Positions 28,303 through 36,376 of a DNA stretch of 64,000 nt are shown one piece after another. The first letter of the stretch is position 1. The number at the start of each line of letters is the position of its first letter. A program made the translations under genes and the position numbers. The stretch spans positions 124,001 to 188,000 of the forward strand of contig DACV01000002.1 of assembly GCA_002494885.1 (NCBI GenBank), written 5' to 3'. The notes beneath the pieces were generated by a model that was not told the origin of the DNA, did not search any database, and saw only the letters and a program-made list of their open reading frames with translations. The DNA comes from Methanobacterium sp. UBA44 (GTDB taxonomy: Archaea > Methanobacteriota > Methanobacteria > Methanobacteriales > Methanobacteriaceae).

Positions 28303-28764
28303 ATGGTTAAGATTAAATACGCTTTTACAGATGGCGATAAAACTAAAACAGCAAAGGCCCTTGGAAGATCTCTTAAGATCTCTCCAAAACATGCTGTAGA
28401 GATATGTAATAAGATAAGGGGAATGAAGGTAGAAAACGCCAAGAATTACCTTGAAGAAGTAATCCAAATGGATAAAGCAGTTCCATTCAAAAAGCATAAC
28501 AAAAAAGTAGGTCACAGAAGAGGACTGGAAGGATGGCCAACTGGAAGATATCCAGTTAAAGCAGCATCCCAGATCCTTGATGTAATTAATAATGCTGAAG
28601 CAAACGCAGAATACAAAGGACTTGATTCAGAAAATCTCAAAATAATGCACATATCCAGCCATAAAGGATACGTAATACGAGGATGGACTCCAAGAGCCTT
28701 TGGAAGAGCAAGCCCGTTTAATACTCCAACCACCCACATACAGATAGTCCTAGGGGAGGCATAG
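28303..28764 (+). CDS. rpl22: Ribosomal protein uL22
   Basis: Lines the exit tunnel. Among 153 residues, LKISPKHAVEICNKIRGMKV near 26 and HRRGLEGWPTGRYPVKAA near 69 match archaeal uL22; the C-terminal beta hairpin (RGWTPRAFGRASPFNTPTTH) is the tunnel loop. SD GGAGAG precedes the ATG. Six bp separate it from uS3. Confidence 0.96.
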   Translation: MVKIKYAFTDGDKTKTAKALGRSLKISPKHAVEICNKIRGMKVENAKNYLEEVIQMDKAVPFKKHNKKVGHRRGLEGWPTGRYPVKAASQILDVINNAEANAEYKGLDSENLKIMHISSHKGYVIRGWTPRAFGRASPFNTPTTHIQIVLGEA

Positions 28765-28770
28765 ATTTAC

Positions 28771-29646
28771 ATGATTGAGAAAGATTTTGTCACAGAAGGT
28801 CTTAAAAGAACAAGAATTGATGAATACCTTGAAAACGAGCTTGAAAGAGCAGGTTACGGTGGAATGGAAATTCAATTAACTCCTTTAGGTACAATGATTG
28901 TTGTTTACGCTGAACGTCCCGGAATGGTTATAGGAAGAGGTGGAAAAACCGTTCGAAACATAACTCAAACCTTAAAAACAAACTATGGGCTGGAAAACCC
29001 ACAGGTAGAAGTTAAAGAAGTAGATGTTCCTGAACTTAACCCTAAGATAATGGCTCATAAGATTGCAGCAATGTTGCAGAGGGGAATGCACTTTAGAAGA
29101 GTAGCATACACAGCACTTAGAAGAATTATGGGTGCAGGGGCACAAGGTGTTGAAGTAACAATTTCCGGTAAAATAAGGGGCGCAAGATCAGCCACTGCAA
29201 AGTTCAATGATGGTTACATTAAAAAATGTGGAGAACCTTCCACAAGATTCGTTAAAGAGGGTTTTGCAACAGTCCAACTTAAACCAGGAGTTTTAGGAAT
29301 ATACGTTAGAATCATGCCTCCGGGAATGATTTTGCCTGATAAAGTAGATATCTTAAAAGTTGAAGTGGAAGAACCAGCAGTTGATACAATTATGGACACT
29401 CTCGAAACAGAGGAAGCTGAAGAACCTCAAGCAGAAGAAATTGAAGATACTGAGCTCAGCGAAATAGAAGTTGAAGAAGAACCAGTAGAAGATTCCATTA
29501 CAGAAGAACCATCTGAAGAATCAGTAGAAGATGCAGAAGAGACCAAAGAAGAAACAACTGAAGAACCAGAGAAAACAGAAGATAAAGCCGAAAACAATGA
29601 AGAAGAACCAAAAGAAGCAGTTGAAGAACCAGAAAAGCCAGAATAG
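28771..29646 (+). CDS. rps3: Ribosomal protein uS3 with acidic tail
   Basis: Forms the mRNA entry site of the small subunit. Residues 1-200 carry the type II KH domain (ERPGMVIGRGGKTVRNITQ near 49) and the C-terminal domain ending LPDKVDILKVEVEEP. Beyond residue about 205 there is an 85-residue tail made almost only of Glu, Asp, Thr, Ser, Pro and Val. It carries a strong negative charge, is probably disordered, and is much longer than the core fold needs. The core is typical; the tail function is unknown. Confidence 0.96.
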   Translation: MIEKDFVTEGLKRTRIDEYLENELERAGYGGMEIQLTPLGTMIVVYAERPGMVIGRGGKTVRNITQTLKTNYGLENPQVEVKEVDVPELNPKIMAHKIAAMLQRGMHFRRVAYTALRRIMGAGAQGVEVTISGKIRGARSATAKFNDGYIKKCGEPSTRFVKEGFATVQLKPGVLGIYVRIMPPGMILPDKVDILKVEVEEPAVDTIMDTLETEEAEEPQAEEIEDTELSEIEVEEEPVEDSITEEPSEESVEDAEETKEETTEEPEKTEDKAENNEEEPKEAVEEPEKPE

Positions 29647-29686
29647 AAATACTGGATATGCATAAATATAAAAAGGATGGAATAAC

Positions 29687-29893
29687 ATGGTAATATTAAG
29701 GAGCAAAGAAATACGTGAAATGGAAATTGAGGACATTCAGAAGAAACTGGATGAGCTTAAAGCAGAATATGCAAAAAATGTTTCAAAAAGTTCTGCATCA
29801 GGAATAAATGAAAATCCTGGAAAAATCAAAGAACTTAAAAGAACAATCGCACGTGTCCTTACCATAATAAACGAAAAAAATCAGGAGAAATGA
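29687..29893 (+). CDS. rpl29: Ribosomal protein uL29
   Basis: Small two-helix protein (68 residues) near the tunnel exit. ILRSKEIREMEIEDIQKKLDEL and KIKELKRTIARVLTIINE are the family's two helices. A GGATGGAATAAC segment precedes the ATG; aIF1 follows after 6 bp. Confidence 0.95.
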   Translation: MVILRSKEIREMEIEDIQKKLDELKAEYAKNVSKSSASGINENPGKIKELKRTIARVLTIINEKNQEK

Positions 29894-29899
29894 AAATAG

Positions 29900-30205
29900 A
29901 TGAAAGTCTGTGAGATATGTGGTCTTCCAGAAGAACTTTGCGTTTGTGAGGAAATAGCCCGAGAAATTCAAAAAGTTAAAGTATACACAGTGAGAAGAAG
30001 ATTTGGAAAACTTATGACCATTGTAGAGGGTATTGATGAGCACGATATTGATATAAGGGAACTTACAAAGGAACTCAAGGCAAAATGCGCCTGTGGAGGG
30101 ACTGCCAAAAAAGGTCAGATTGAGCTTCAAGGGGATCATAAACGGAAGGTCAAACAGGTTCTGGCTAATATGGGCTTTTCTTCAGATACAATTGAAATAA
30201 GGTAA
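29900..30205 (+). CDS. Translation initiation factor aIF1 (SUI1 family)
   Basis: aIF1 guides start-codon selection on the 30S subunit. The 101-residue protein has an N-terminal four-cysteine knuckle (CEICGLPEELCVC) and the SUI1 fold: RRFGKLMTIVEGIDEHDID near 33, KCACGGTAKKGQIELQGDH near 62 and KVKQVLANMGF near the end. Its place between uL29 and rpp29 is usual in Euryarchaeota. Confidence 0.95.
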   Translation: MKVCEICGLPEELCVCEEIAREIQKVKVYTVRRRFGKLMTIVEGIDEHDIDIRELTKELKAKCACGGTAKKGQIELQGDHKRKVKQVLANMGFSSDTIEIR

Positions 30206-30299
30206 TTTTGCAGGAATTCAATTAAAGGTATTCCATATAGACATATCCATCTCGGGATTCAAATAAATCCATCAATATGACTTTCAAACACGATTTAGA

Positions 30300-30584
30300 A
30301 TGATAACTCCAAACAATATTTTTCGTCATGAGTTAATGGGTCTTCATGTTAAAGTTGCAGACAGCACTCATGATGGATTCGTTGGAATAGAGGGAAAAGT
30401 TGTTGATGAAACAAAAAATACTATCTTAATTGAGCAAGAGGATAAGACTGAAAAAATGGTCCCTAAGGGAGTAGCAACTTTTCATTTTAATTTGCCTGAT
30501 GGCAGAATTGTTGAAATAAATGGTAAAATTATTATTGCTCGCCCTGAAGATAGGATTAAAAAGAAATTCAGGAAATTTTGGTGA
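30300..30584 (+). CDS. rnp1: RNase P protein component 1 (Rpp29/Pop4)
   Basis: Protein subunit of archaeal RNase P, which pairs with Rpp21 and helps the catalytic RNA cut tRNA 5' leaders. Its 94 residues open ITPNNIFRHELMGLHVKV, the standard start, followed by the Sm-like barrel with GIEGKVVDETKNTILIEQ. No clear SD lies before the ATG and the 94-bp upstream gap shows only a weak palindrome near 30249-30277 (GGGATT and AATCC). uS17 starts 4 bp after the stop. Confidence 0.93.
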   Translation: MITPNNIFRHELMGLHVKVADSTHDGFVGIEGKVVDETKNTILIEQEDKTEKMVPKGVATFHFNLPDGRIVEINGKIIIARPEDRIKKKFRKFW

Positions 30585-30588
30585 TAAC

Positions 30589-30909
30589 ATGGTAGGTATC
30601 GACGTTCAAGAACCTAAAGAAAAATGTAATGATCCTAACTGCCCATTTCATGGAACTCTTCCAGTAAGAGGCCAGATTTTAGAGGGTATAGTTACAAGTA
30701 ATAAGGCAGAAAGGACAATTACTGTAGAAAGAAGTTTTTACAAATTCATACGTAAATACGAAAGATATGAAAAGAGAAAATCAAAAATAACCGCACATAA
30801 ACCTGATTGTATTCAAGCAAATGTTGGAGATGCAGTTAAAATTGCAGAATGCCGACCATTAAGTAAAACAAAACATTTTGTGGTTGTAGAAGTTAAAGGA
30901 GATAAATAA
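30589..30909 (+). CDS. rps17: Ribosomal protein uS17
   Basis: Binds 16S rRNA early in assembly. 106 residues in the archaeal form with an N-terminal CNDPNCPFHG segment, VRGQILEGIVTSNKAERTITV near 27 and KPLSKTKHFVVVEV-like C terminus. ATG at 30589 follows GGTGATA; an in-frame upstream start would overlap rpp29. Confidence 0.95.
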   Translation: MVGIDVQEPKEKCNDPNCPFHGTLPVRGQILEGIVTSNKAERTITVERSFYKFIRKYERYEKRKSKITAHKPDCIQANVGDAVKIAECRPLSKTKHFVVVEVKGDK

Positions 30910-30910
30910 A

Positions 30911-31309
30911 ATGAAAGCTATCACTTCAAATGTTACAAGGGTTTTACCAATAGGCGCCAGGCTCCAGTGCATTGATAACACCGGTGCAAGAGAAGTTGAA
31001 ATTGTGTCTGTTAAAGGGTACAAGGGTGTAAGAAGAAGACTTGCAACAGCTGGCGTAGGTGATATGATTATAATTACTGTTAAAAAAGGGACTATAGACA
31101 TGAAAAAAGAAGTCATGACTGCGGTAGTTGTAAGACAGAAAAAAGAATTCAGAAGAGCAGATGGCTTAAGGGTTAAATTTGAAGATAATGCAGCAGTTAT
31201 AATAAGCCCTGAAGGTACATTAAAAGGTTCTGAAATAAGAGGCCCTGTTGCAAAGGAAGCAGCTGAAAGATGGCCAAGCATTGGAAGTGCTGCAAGCGTA
31301 ATTGTGTAA
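30911..31309 (+). CDS. rpl14: Ribosomal protein uL14
   Basis: Intersubunit bridge protein, 132 residues. GARLQCIDNTGAREVEIVSV near 17 and FEDNAAVIISPEGTLKGSEI near 94 are conserved. It begins one base after the uS17 stop codon, implying coupled translation. Confidence 0.96.
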   Translation: MKAITSNVTRVLPIGARLQCIDNTGAREVEIVSVKGYKGVRRRLATAGVGDMIIITVKKGTIDMKKEVMTAVVVRQKKEFRRADGLRVKFEDNAAVIISPEGTLKGSEIRGPVAKEAAERWPSIGSAASVIV

Positions 31310-31329
31310 TTAAATTAGTGGTGATTAAT

Positions 31330-31683
31330 ATGTCAAAACAACCAAGAAAACAAAGGAAATTCCTTCATAATGCACCTTTACACGTACGCCGTAAATTTAT
31401 GAGTGTTATGCTAAGTAAAGAACTCAGAGAGGAATATGGAAAAAGATCCATTCCCGTAAGAAAAGGAGACACTGTACAGGTAATGCGTGGTGACTTCAAA
31501 GATCATGAAGGTAAAGTGGAAAAAGTAGATCTTAAAAACTACAGGGTCATGGTTGAAGGAGCTTCAGTACAGAAACCAGATGGAAATCCGGTTTATCATT
31601 CTATACATCCATCCAAACTCGTGATAGTAGAACTGGATATGGATGATGATGAAAGAAATCAAATAATGGAGAGGAAGGGATAA
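31330..31683 (+). CDS. rpl24: Ribosomal protein uL24
   Basis: Assembly initiator with a KOW motif (RKGDTVQVMRGDFKDHEGKV near residue 43) in 117 residues. The ATG at 31330 is chosen for its GGTGATTA SD and the family N terminus SKQPRKQRKFLHNAPLHVRR. It ends 1 base before the eS4 start. Confidence 0.95.
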   Translation: MSKQPRKQRKFLHNAPLHVRRKFMSVMLSKELREEYGKRSIPVRKGDTVQVMRGDFKDHEGKVEKVDLKNYRVMVEGASVQKPDGNPVYHSIHPSKLVIVELDMDDDERNQIMERKG

Positions 31684-31684
31684 T

Positions 31685-32413
31685 ATGGCAATAATGGGAT
31701 CCAGAAAACATCTCAAGCGTTATAAAGCGCCTAAACACTGGCCAATTCATCCAAAAGAAAATAAATGGACTGTAAAACCAAACGCAGGTCCGCATGCTAT
31801 AGAAGAATCATTACCTTTATTGCTTATAGTTCGTGACATTCTCGGTGTTGCAGATAACTCCAGAGAAGCAAAAAGAATTATAAACAACGGAGACATTCTT
31901 GTTGATGGGAGAATCAGAAAGAATTACAAATACCCTGTTGGATTTATGGATGTTATTGAAATACCAAAAACAGAAAGTGTCTTCAGGGTTCTACCAGATG
32001 AAAAAGGTAGGTTAATACTTCATCCAATTGCTGCAGAGAACAAGGCATTCAAACTCTGTAAAATAACTGATAAGACCACAGTAAAAGGTGGAAAAACTCA
32101 GCTCAATCTTCATGACGGTAGAAACTATCTTGATGAAGGAGAATACAAAGTTGGAGATGTAATTATCCTTAAAGTTCCAGATCAGGAAGTTAATGAAGTT
32201 ATGAAATTCGAAAATGGCACAATTGGTCTTATAACTGGTGGAAAGCACATCGGTGAAATTGGTAGAATTAAAGAAATCAATATTACAAAATCTTCAATGC
32301 CCAACACAGTTGAAATGGAAACAGAAGATAAGAAAGTTTTCCTTACATTAAAAGATTATGTTTTTGTAATTGGTAAAGAAGAACCAGCGATCACGCTTCC
32401 TGGAGGTAAATAG
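31685..32413 (+). CDS. rps4e: Ribosomal protein eS4
   Basis: Archaeal/eukaryotic small-subunit protein, 242 residues, with an S4-like RNA-binding region (NSREAKRIINNGDILVDGR near 57) and a KOW-type segment near 170-195 (FENGTIGLITGGKHIGEIG). It abuts uL5 with no spacer (stop TAG followed by ATG). Confidence 0.96.
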   Translation: MAIMGSRKHLKRYKAPKHWPIHPKENKWTVKPNAGPHAIEESLPLLLIVRDILGVADNSREAKRIINNGDILVDGRIRKNYKYPVGFMDVIEIPKTESVFRVLPDEKGRLILHPIAAENKAFKLCKITDKTTVKGGKTQLNLHDGRNYLDEGEYKVGDVIILKVPDQEVNEVMKFENGTIGLITGGKHIGEIGRIKEINITKSSMPNTVEMETEDKKVFLTLKDYVFVIGKEEPAITLPGGK

Positions 32414-32950
32414 ATGAATCCTATGGAAGAAGTGAAAATAGCAAAAGCAACCATTAACATAGGTGTTGGCGAAGCTGGAGAAAGACTTGCAAGGGCTGAA
32501 AAATTAATTGAAAGCATTACAGGTCAGCAACCAGTGCGTACTTATTCTAAAGTCACAAATCCTGAATTTGGTATAAGAAAAGGGCAACCCATAGCATGTA
32601 AAATTACATTAAGGGGTGAAAAAGCTGATAAAGCCATTAAAATGATACTTGACGGTATTGAGAACAGGTTAAGCTCAAAACAATTCGATGATCAGGGTAA
32701 TGTTTCATTTGGAATACATGAACATATAGATATTCCAGGAATGCGTTATGATCCAGATATTGGTATATTTGGAATGAATATGTCCATAACATTTGAAAAG
32801 CCAGGCTACAGGATAAAAAGAAGGAAAATCCAGAGGAAAAAGATTCATAATAAACATAAAGTCACTCCTGAAGAGACTATGGAGTTTATGAAGAATAATT
32901 TCCAGGTTAAAATAAAAGGGTTAAAGGAAACAGATGATTCCGAGTATTAA
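32414..32950 (+). CDS. rpl5: Ribosomal protein uL5
   Basis: Binds 5S rRNA and contacts P-site tRNA. Length 178 with TINIGVGEAGERLARAEKLI near 13, YSKVTNPEFGIRKGQPIACK near 43 and GIFGMNMSITFEKPGYRIK near 117. Translation is likely coupled to eS4. An inverted-repeat gap follows. Confidence 0.96.
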   Translation: MNPMEEVKIAKATINIGVGEAGERLARAEKLIESITGQQPVRTYSKVTNPEFGIRKGQPIACKITLRGEKADKAIKMILDGIENRLSSKQFDDQGNVSFGIHEHIDIPGMRYDPDIGIFGMNMSITFEKPGYRIKRRKIQRKKIHNKHKVTPEETMEFMKNNFQVKIKGLKETDDSEY

Positions 32951-32983
32951 AAATCAAAGCATACAAAAATCTTTGATTTTTGT
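32949..32983 (+). repeat. Alternative hairpins between uL5 and uS14
   Basis: Two overlapping stems compete: 11 bp at 32949-32959/32971-32981 (arm core AAAATCAAAG) and 9 bp at 32963-32971/32975-32983 (arms ACAAAAATC and GATTTTTGT, loop TTT). The second has the AAATC-NNN-GATTT pattern of the other hairpin elements. A shorter 5-bp palindrome (AAATC GGA GATTT) follows at 32990-33002, before the GGTGAT SD of uS14. Confidence 0.6.
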
Positions 32984-33024
32984 GGTGTCAAATCGGAGAT
33001 TTAACAAATTTTGAAGGTGATATA

Positions 33025-33168
33025 TTGCCAAGAAAATATGGAAAAGCATCAAGAGAATGTAGAAGATGCGGCGATCATTCTGCACTGGTTAGAAGATACG
33101 GGCTCATGTTATGCAGACAATGCTTCAGAGAACTCGCACATAAAATAGGATTTAAAAAATACAATTAA
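33025..33168 (+). CDS. rps14: Ribosomal protein uS14 (zinc form)
   Basis: Small zinc-binding protein of 47 residues in the 30S head. Four cysteines (CRRC and CRQC, 15 residues apart) hold the metal. The TTG start at 33025 has a GGTGATA SD and gives the family N terminus PRKYGKASRECRRCG; a longer in-frame start is unlikely. uS8 follows after 12 bp. Confidence 0.94.
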   Translation: MPRKYGKASRECRRCGDHSALVRRYGLMLCRQCFRELAHKIGFKKYN

Positions 33169-33180
33169 GAGGTGTTATTC

Positions 33181-33570
33181 GTGCTTATGGATCCTCTAGC
33201 AAATGCCCTTACAAATATGAGAAACAATGAAACGCAGGGAAATAAGAGATGTAAAATTGTACCTGCATCTAAAATGATAGGGCGCGTTTTAAGAACAATG
33301 CAAAAGGAAGGTTACATCGGTGAATTTGAATTTGTCGATGATAACAAGGCCGGACAGTTTATAGTTGAACTTGAAGGTAATATTAACAAATGCGGTGTCA
33401 TAAAGCCAAGACACGCAGTAAAGAAAGATGAATTTGAAAAATTTGAAAAGAGATATTTACCATCTAAAGCCTTTGGAATTATGATATTAACTACACCAGA
33501 AGGTATCATGACTCATAAAGAGGCCAAAGACAAGGGAATTGGTGGTAGACTCTTAGCATACATATACTAA
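33181..33570 (+). CDS. rps8: Ribosomal protein uS8
   Basis: Primary 16S binder, 129 residues. MDPLANALTNMRNNETQGN at the start and AFGIMILTTPEGIMTHKEA near 100 are conserved; the end GIGGRLLAYIY is typical of archaea. GTG at 33181 is chosen for spacing from the GAGGTG SD; ATG at 33187 is an alternative. Confidence 0.95.
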   Translation: MLMDPLANALTNMRNNETQGNKRCKIVPASKMIGRVLRTMQKEGYIGEFEFVDDNKAGQFIVELEGNINKCGVIKPRHAVKKDEFEKFEKRYLPSKAFGIMILTTPEGIMTHKEAKDKGIGGRLLAYIY

Positions 33571-33616
33571 GGTTGAAGAAAATCAAAAAATTTTCTGAAC
33601 AATATTTAAGGTGATA
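33571..33616 (+). repeat. Single-hairpin element before uL6
   Basis: GGTTGAA, a 6-bp stem (GAAAAT with ATTTTC, 6-nt loop), then TGAACA and the GGTGAT SD of uL6. The same flanks, GGTTGAAG on the left and CTGAACA on the right, enclose the first hairpin of the elements before uL2 and uS11. This looks like a minimal version of the same element. Confidence 0.65.
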
Positions 33617-33618
33617 AT

Positions 33619-34152
33619 ATGGCTCAAGCAGTAGTCCTCAGAGAAGAAATAGAAATTCCAGAGGACATAGATGTCGATATAGATGGCGGAATAACTGTAA
33701 AGGGATCAAAGGGTCAGCTCAGCAGGAAATTTAACTATCCAAACGTTATCATAAAGAAAGAAAATGATAAAATAGTATTGGAGAGTAATTTTCCTAAAAA
33801 AAGAGATAAAGCAATGCTCGGAACTATAAGATCCCATATTAATAATATGCTTATAGGATTAACAGATGGTTTTACCTATAATATGAAAATAGTTTATGCT
33901 CACTTCCCTATGACTGTTAAAGCTGCCGGGGATAAAGTTACAATAGAAAACTTCCTTGGTGAGAGATATCCCAGAACTGCAAAGATTGTAGGGGATGCTA
34001 AAGTCCAGGTAAAAGGCGATGAAGTAGTCGTTACAGGAATTAACAAAGAAGAGGTTGGACAGACCATGGCCAATTTGGAACAGGCCACTAAAATTAAGGG
34101 AAGAGATCCAAGGGTATTCCAGGATGGAATATACTTTGTAATTAGGGAATAA
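33619..34152 (+). CDS. rpl6: Ribosomal protein uL6
   Basis: Large-subunit protein near the sarcin-ricin loop, 177 residues with two related alpha/beta domains: IDGGITVKGSKGQLSRKF near 22 and the second at FLGERYPRTAKIVGDAKVQ near 112. GGTGATA SD. eL32 starts 12 bp after the stop. Confidence 0.95.
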   Translation: MAQAVVLREEIEIPEDIDVDIDGGITVKGSKGQLSRKFNYPNVIIKKENDKIVLESNFPKKRDKAMLGTIRSHINNMLIGLTDGFTYNMKIVYAHFPMTVKAAGDKVTIENFLGERYPRTAKIVGDAKVQVKGDEVVVTGINKEEVGQTMANLEQATKIKGRDPRVFQDGIYFVIRE

Positions 34153-34164
34153 GGCGGTGGCAGG

Positions 34165-34500
34165 ATGAAAAAACCAAATTTTAAAAGACAGGAATGGTTC
34201 AGATACAAAAAACTTGGAGAAAAATGGAGAAAACCAAAGGGAAAAACAAGTAAAACAAGAAGATACGAAAAGGGAAAACCTGCAATGCCTTCTATTGGTT
34301 ATGGTTCTCCAAAGGTTACAAGAGGACTTCATCCTTCAGGATATAAGGACGTGCTTGTAAGCAATATGACTGAACTTGAAAACCTTGATCCAGCTACACA
34401 GGCCGGTAGAATCAGCGCTACAGTTGGAAAAAGGAAAAAAGAAGTTATGCTTGAAAAAGCAAAAGAATTAGGAATTAAAATTCTTAATAAAGGGATTTAA
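34165..34500 (+). CDS. rpl32e: Ribosomal protein eL32
   Basis: Archaeal/eukaryotic large-subunit protein. At 111 residues it lacks most of the N-terminal extension found in many homologues. FKRQEWFRYKKLGEKWRKPKG near residue 6 and SIGYGSPKVTRGLHPSGYKD near 44 are diagnostic. The first part of the supercluster pauses here: a 187-bp structured gap follows. Confidence 0.93.
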   Translation: MKKPNFKRQEWFRYKKLGEKWRKPKGKTSKTRRYEKGKPAMPSIGYGSPKVTRGLHPSGYKDVLVSNMTELENLDPATQAGRISATVGKRKKEVMLEKAKELGIKILNKGI

Positions 34501-34524
34501 GTACTCAACGCCAGAGTTACTTAT

Positions 34525-34680
34525 GTCAGTTTTCTGACAAATTGCAATGTGAATTGCATTACAACTATTAAAAACCTGAAAGAGGTTTTTGGATCGACCT
34601 TTGAAAAGATTTTCATTACAAAATCAATGATTTTGTAAACTTTGAAAATTAATATAATATTTTTTCAGGGTCGTAGGAGG
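34525..34680 (+). repeat. Hairpin run between eL32 and eL19
   Basis: Four perfect hairpins occur in order: 6 bp at 34524-34529/34534-34539 (loop TTTT), 6 bp at 34543-34548/34553-34558, 8 bp at 34570-34577/34583-34590 and 10 bp at 34616-34625/34629-34638 (arms ending AAAATC/GATTTT, loop AAT). CGACC at 34595-34599 can pair with GGTCG at 34669-34673, closing a domain just before the TAGGAGG SD of eL19. Only the AAATC-NNN-GATTT stem resembles the other elements, so this may be a separate leader structure. Confidence 0.65.
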
Positions 34681-34687
34681 TTTCTTC

Positions 34688-35134
34688 ATGAATCTTACTA
34701 CTCAAAAGAGATTGGCTGCAGAAATTCTGAAAGTCGGGGAAAACAGGATATGGATAGATCCTGAAAGGGCAGAGGAAGTATCAAGAGCCATAACTCGAGA
34801 AAGTGTTAAACAACTTATAAATAATAAAGCAATAAAATCAAAGCCACAAAAAGGAATAAGCAGCTACAGATCAAAGAAAATAGCTGCACAGAAGAAAAAA
34901 GGCAGAAGAAAAGGTCATGGTAGTATAAAAGGAGCTAAAGGAGCTAGAAATCCCAAGAAAAAAGCTTGGATGACTACTATAAGGGCTTTAAGAACAGATC
35001 TAAAAGACATGAGAGATAATAGGGAAATTAATAAGACTACCTACAGAAAACTCTATAAAATGGCTAAAGGTGGCGCATTTAGAAGTAAATCCTACATGAA
35101 AACTTATGCCAGGGATCATGGTCTGCTTAGGTAA
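34688..35134 (+). CDS. rpl19e: Ribosomal protein eL19
   Basis: Archaeal/eukaryotic protein of 148 residues with long basic helices. MNLTTQKRLAAEILKVGENR opens it, followed by WIDPERAEEVSRAITRESVK and the basic KGRRKGHGSIKGAKGARNPK near 75. The strong TAGGAGG SD is at the end of the hairpin run. uL18 follows after 14 bp. Confidence 0.95.
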   Translation: MNLTTQKRLAAEILKVGENRIWIDPERAEEVSRAITRESVKQLINNKAIKSKPQKGISSYRSKKIAAQKKKGRRKGHGSIKGAKGARNPKKKAWMTTIRALRTDLKDMRDNREINKTTYRKLYKMAKGGAFRSKSYMKTYARDHGLLR

Positions 35135-35148
35135 AAGGAGGAATTTAA

Positions 35149-35730
35149 TTGGCACACGGATCAAGATACAAGGTAGCATTTAGAAGAAGAAGAGAAGGAA
35201 AAACAGATTATGGGGCAAGATTTAAGCTCATTGGATTGGATAAGGACCGAATGGTTGCAAGAATTACAAACAACCATGTAATAGCTCAGATCATTAAAGT
35301 ATCTCCAGAAGGAGATGAAACTGTTATTTCAGCACATTCAAATGAACTTAGCAAGAAAGGATGGCTTGGATCCACAAAAAACATTTCTGCAGCATACCTT
35401 ACTGGATTTTTATGCGGTAAAAAAGCCATTAATGAGGGTGTGGATGGAGCTGTACTTGACATTGGATTAAAATCTCCAACTAAAGGTACAAAGGTCTTTG
35501 CAGTACTTAAAGGAGCTGTAGATGCTGGTCTTAATATTCCACACGGTGAAGTGGTTCTACCTGCTGAAGAGAGGATAAGGGGAGAACATATAGCACAATA
35601 TGCTGAATCTTTAAGTGAAGATGAAGTTAATGCCAAATTTTCACAATACATCCAGAAAGGATTATCCCCAAAGGATCTCCCGGACCATTTTGATGAAATT
35701 AAACAAAAAATTAGTGAAGAGGGATCATAA
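35149..35730 (+). CDS. rpl18: Ribosomal protein uL18
   Basis: 5S rRNA binder in the 193-residue archaeal form. AHGSRYKVAFRRRREGKTDY begins the protein and SAAYLTGFLCGKKAINEGVD lies near 82. TTG start after AAAGGAGGAAT. Its stop overlaps the uS5 start by one base (TAATG), so the two are coupled. Confidence 0.95.
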   Translation: MAHGSRYKVAFRRRREGKTDYGARFKLIGLDKDRMVARITNNHVIAQIIKVSPEGDETVISAHSNELSKKGWLGSTKNISAAYLTGFLCGKKAINEGVDGAVLDIGLKSPTKGTKVFAVLKGAVDAGLNIPHGEVVLPAEERIRGEHIAQYAESLSEDEVNAKFSQYIQKGLSPKDLPDHFDEIKQKISEEGS

Positions 35731-36371
35731 TGAACTTTAATAAGGAAGAATGGGAACCTAAAACCAATCTGGGACACATGGTAAAGGAAGGTACAATAAC
35801 TGATATTGACGAAATATTTGAAAAAGGACTTCCTATCATGGAACTTGAAATTATAGATGCTTTACTACCAGATTTAGAGGAAGAAGTAATGGATGTTAAC
35901 CTCGTTCAGAGAATGCATAAATCCGGTAGAAAAGTGAACTTTAGAGTAATAGTTGCAGTTGGAAATAAAAATGGATATGTAGGACTTGGCCAGGGCAAAG
36001 CCAAAGAGGTAGGTCCAGCTATAAGAAAAGCTGTTGATAATGCTAAATTTAATGTAATAAAGGCCAGAAGAGGCTGTGGTGATTGGGGATGTGTATGTGG
36101 TAGAGAACATACAGTACCATTTAAAATATCCGGTAAAAAAGGCAGCGTAAGAGTTACCTTAATCCCTGCACCTGGTGGAGTTGGTCTTGCAGTAGGTGAC
36201 GTTGGAAAAACAATATTGAAACTTGCAGGAATAGACGATGTATGGTCCCAGACCATGGGTCAGACACAGACAACCATTAATTTTGCAGGAGCAATTTTCG
36301 ATGCCCTTAAACATTTAAGCATGGTAAAAGCAAGCAAATCTGACCTCAAAAATCTTGGAGTAGCAGGGTGA
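35730..36371 (+). CDS. rps5: Ribosomal protein uS5
   Basis: Decoding-site protein, 213 residues. NFRVIVAVGNKNGYVGLGQG near 69 is the dsRBD-like S5 motif; the next block contains the cysteine-rich RRGCGDWGCVCGREH typical of archaea. GAGGGATCATA serves as SD inside the end of uL18. Confidence 0.95.
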   Translation: MNFNKEEWEPKTNLGHMVKEGTITDIDEIFEKGLPIMELEIIDALLPDLEEEVMDVNLVQRMHKSGRKVNFRVIVAVGNKNGYVGLGQGKAKEVGPAIRKAVDNAKFNVIKARRGCGDWGCVCGREHTVPFKISGKKGSVRVTLIPAPGGVGLAVGDVGKTILKLAGIDDVWSQTMGQTQTTINFAGAIFDALKHLSMVKASKSDLKNLGVAG

Positions 36372-36376
36372 TTCTC

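Noticed and set aside
29427..29663. Minus-strand serine-rich frame opposite the uS3 tail
   Set aside because: Mirror of the acidic GAA/GAG-rich uS3 tail; no start signal.
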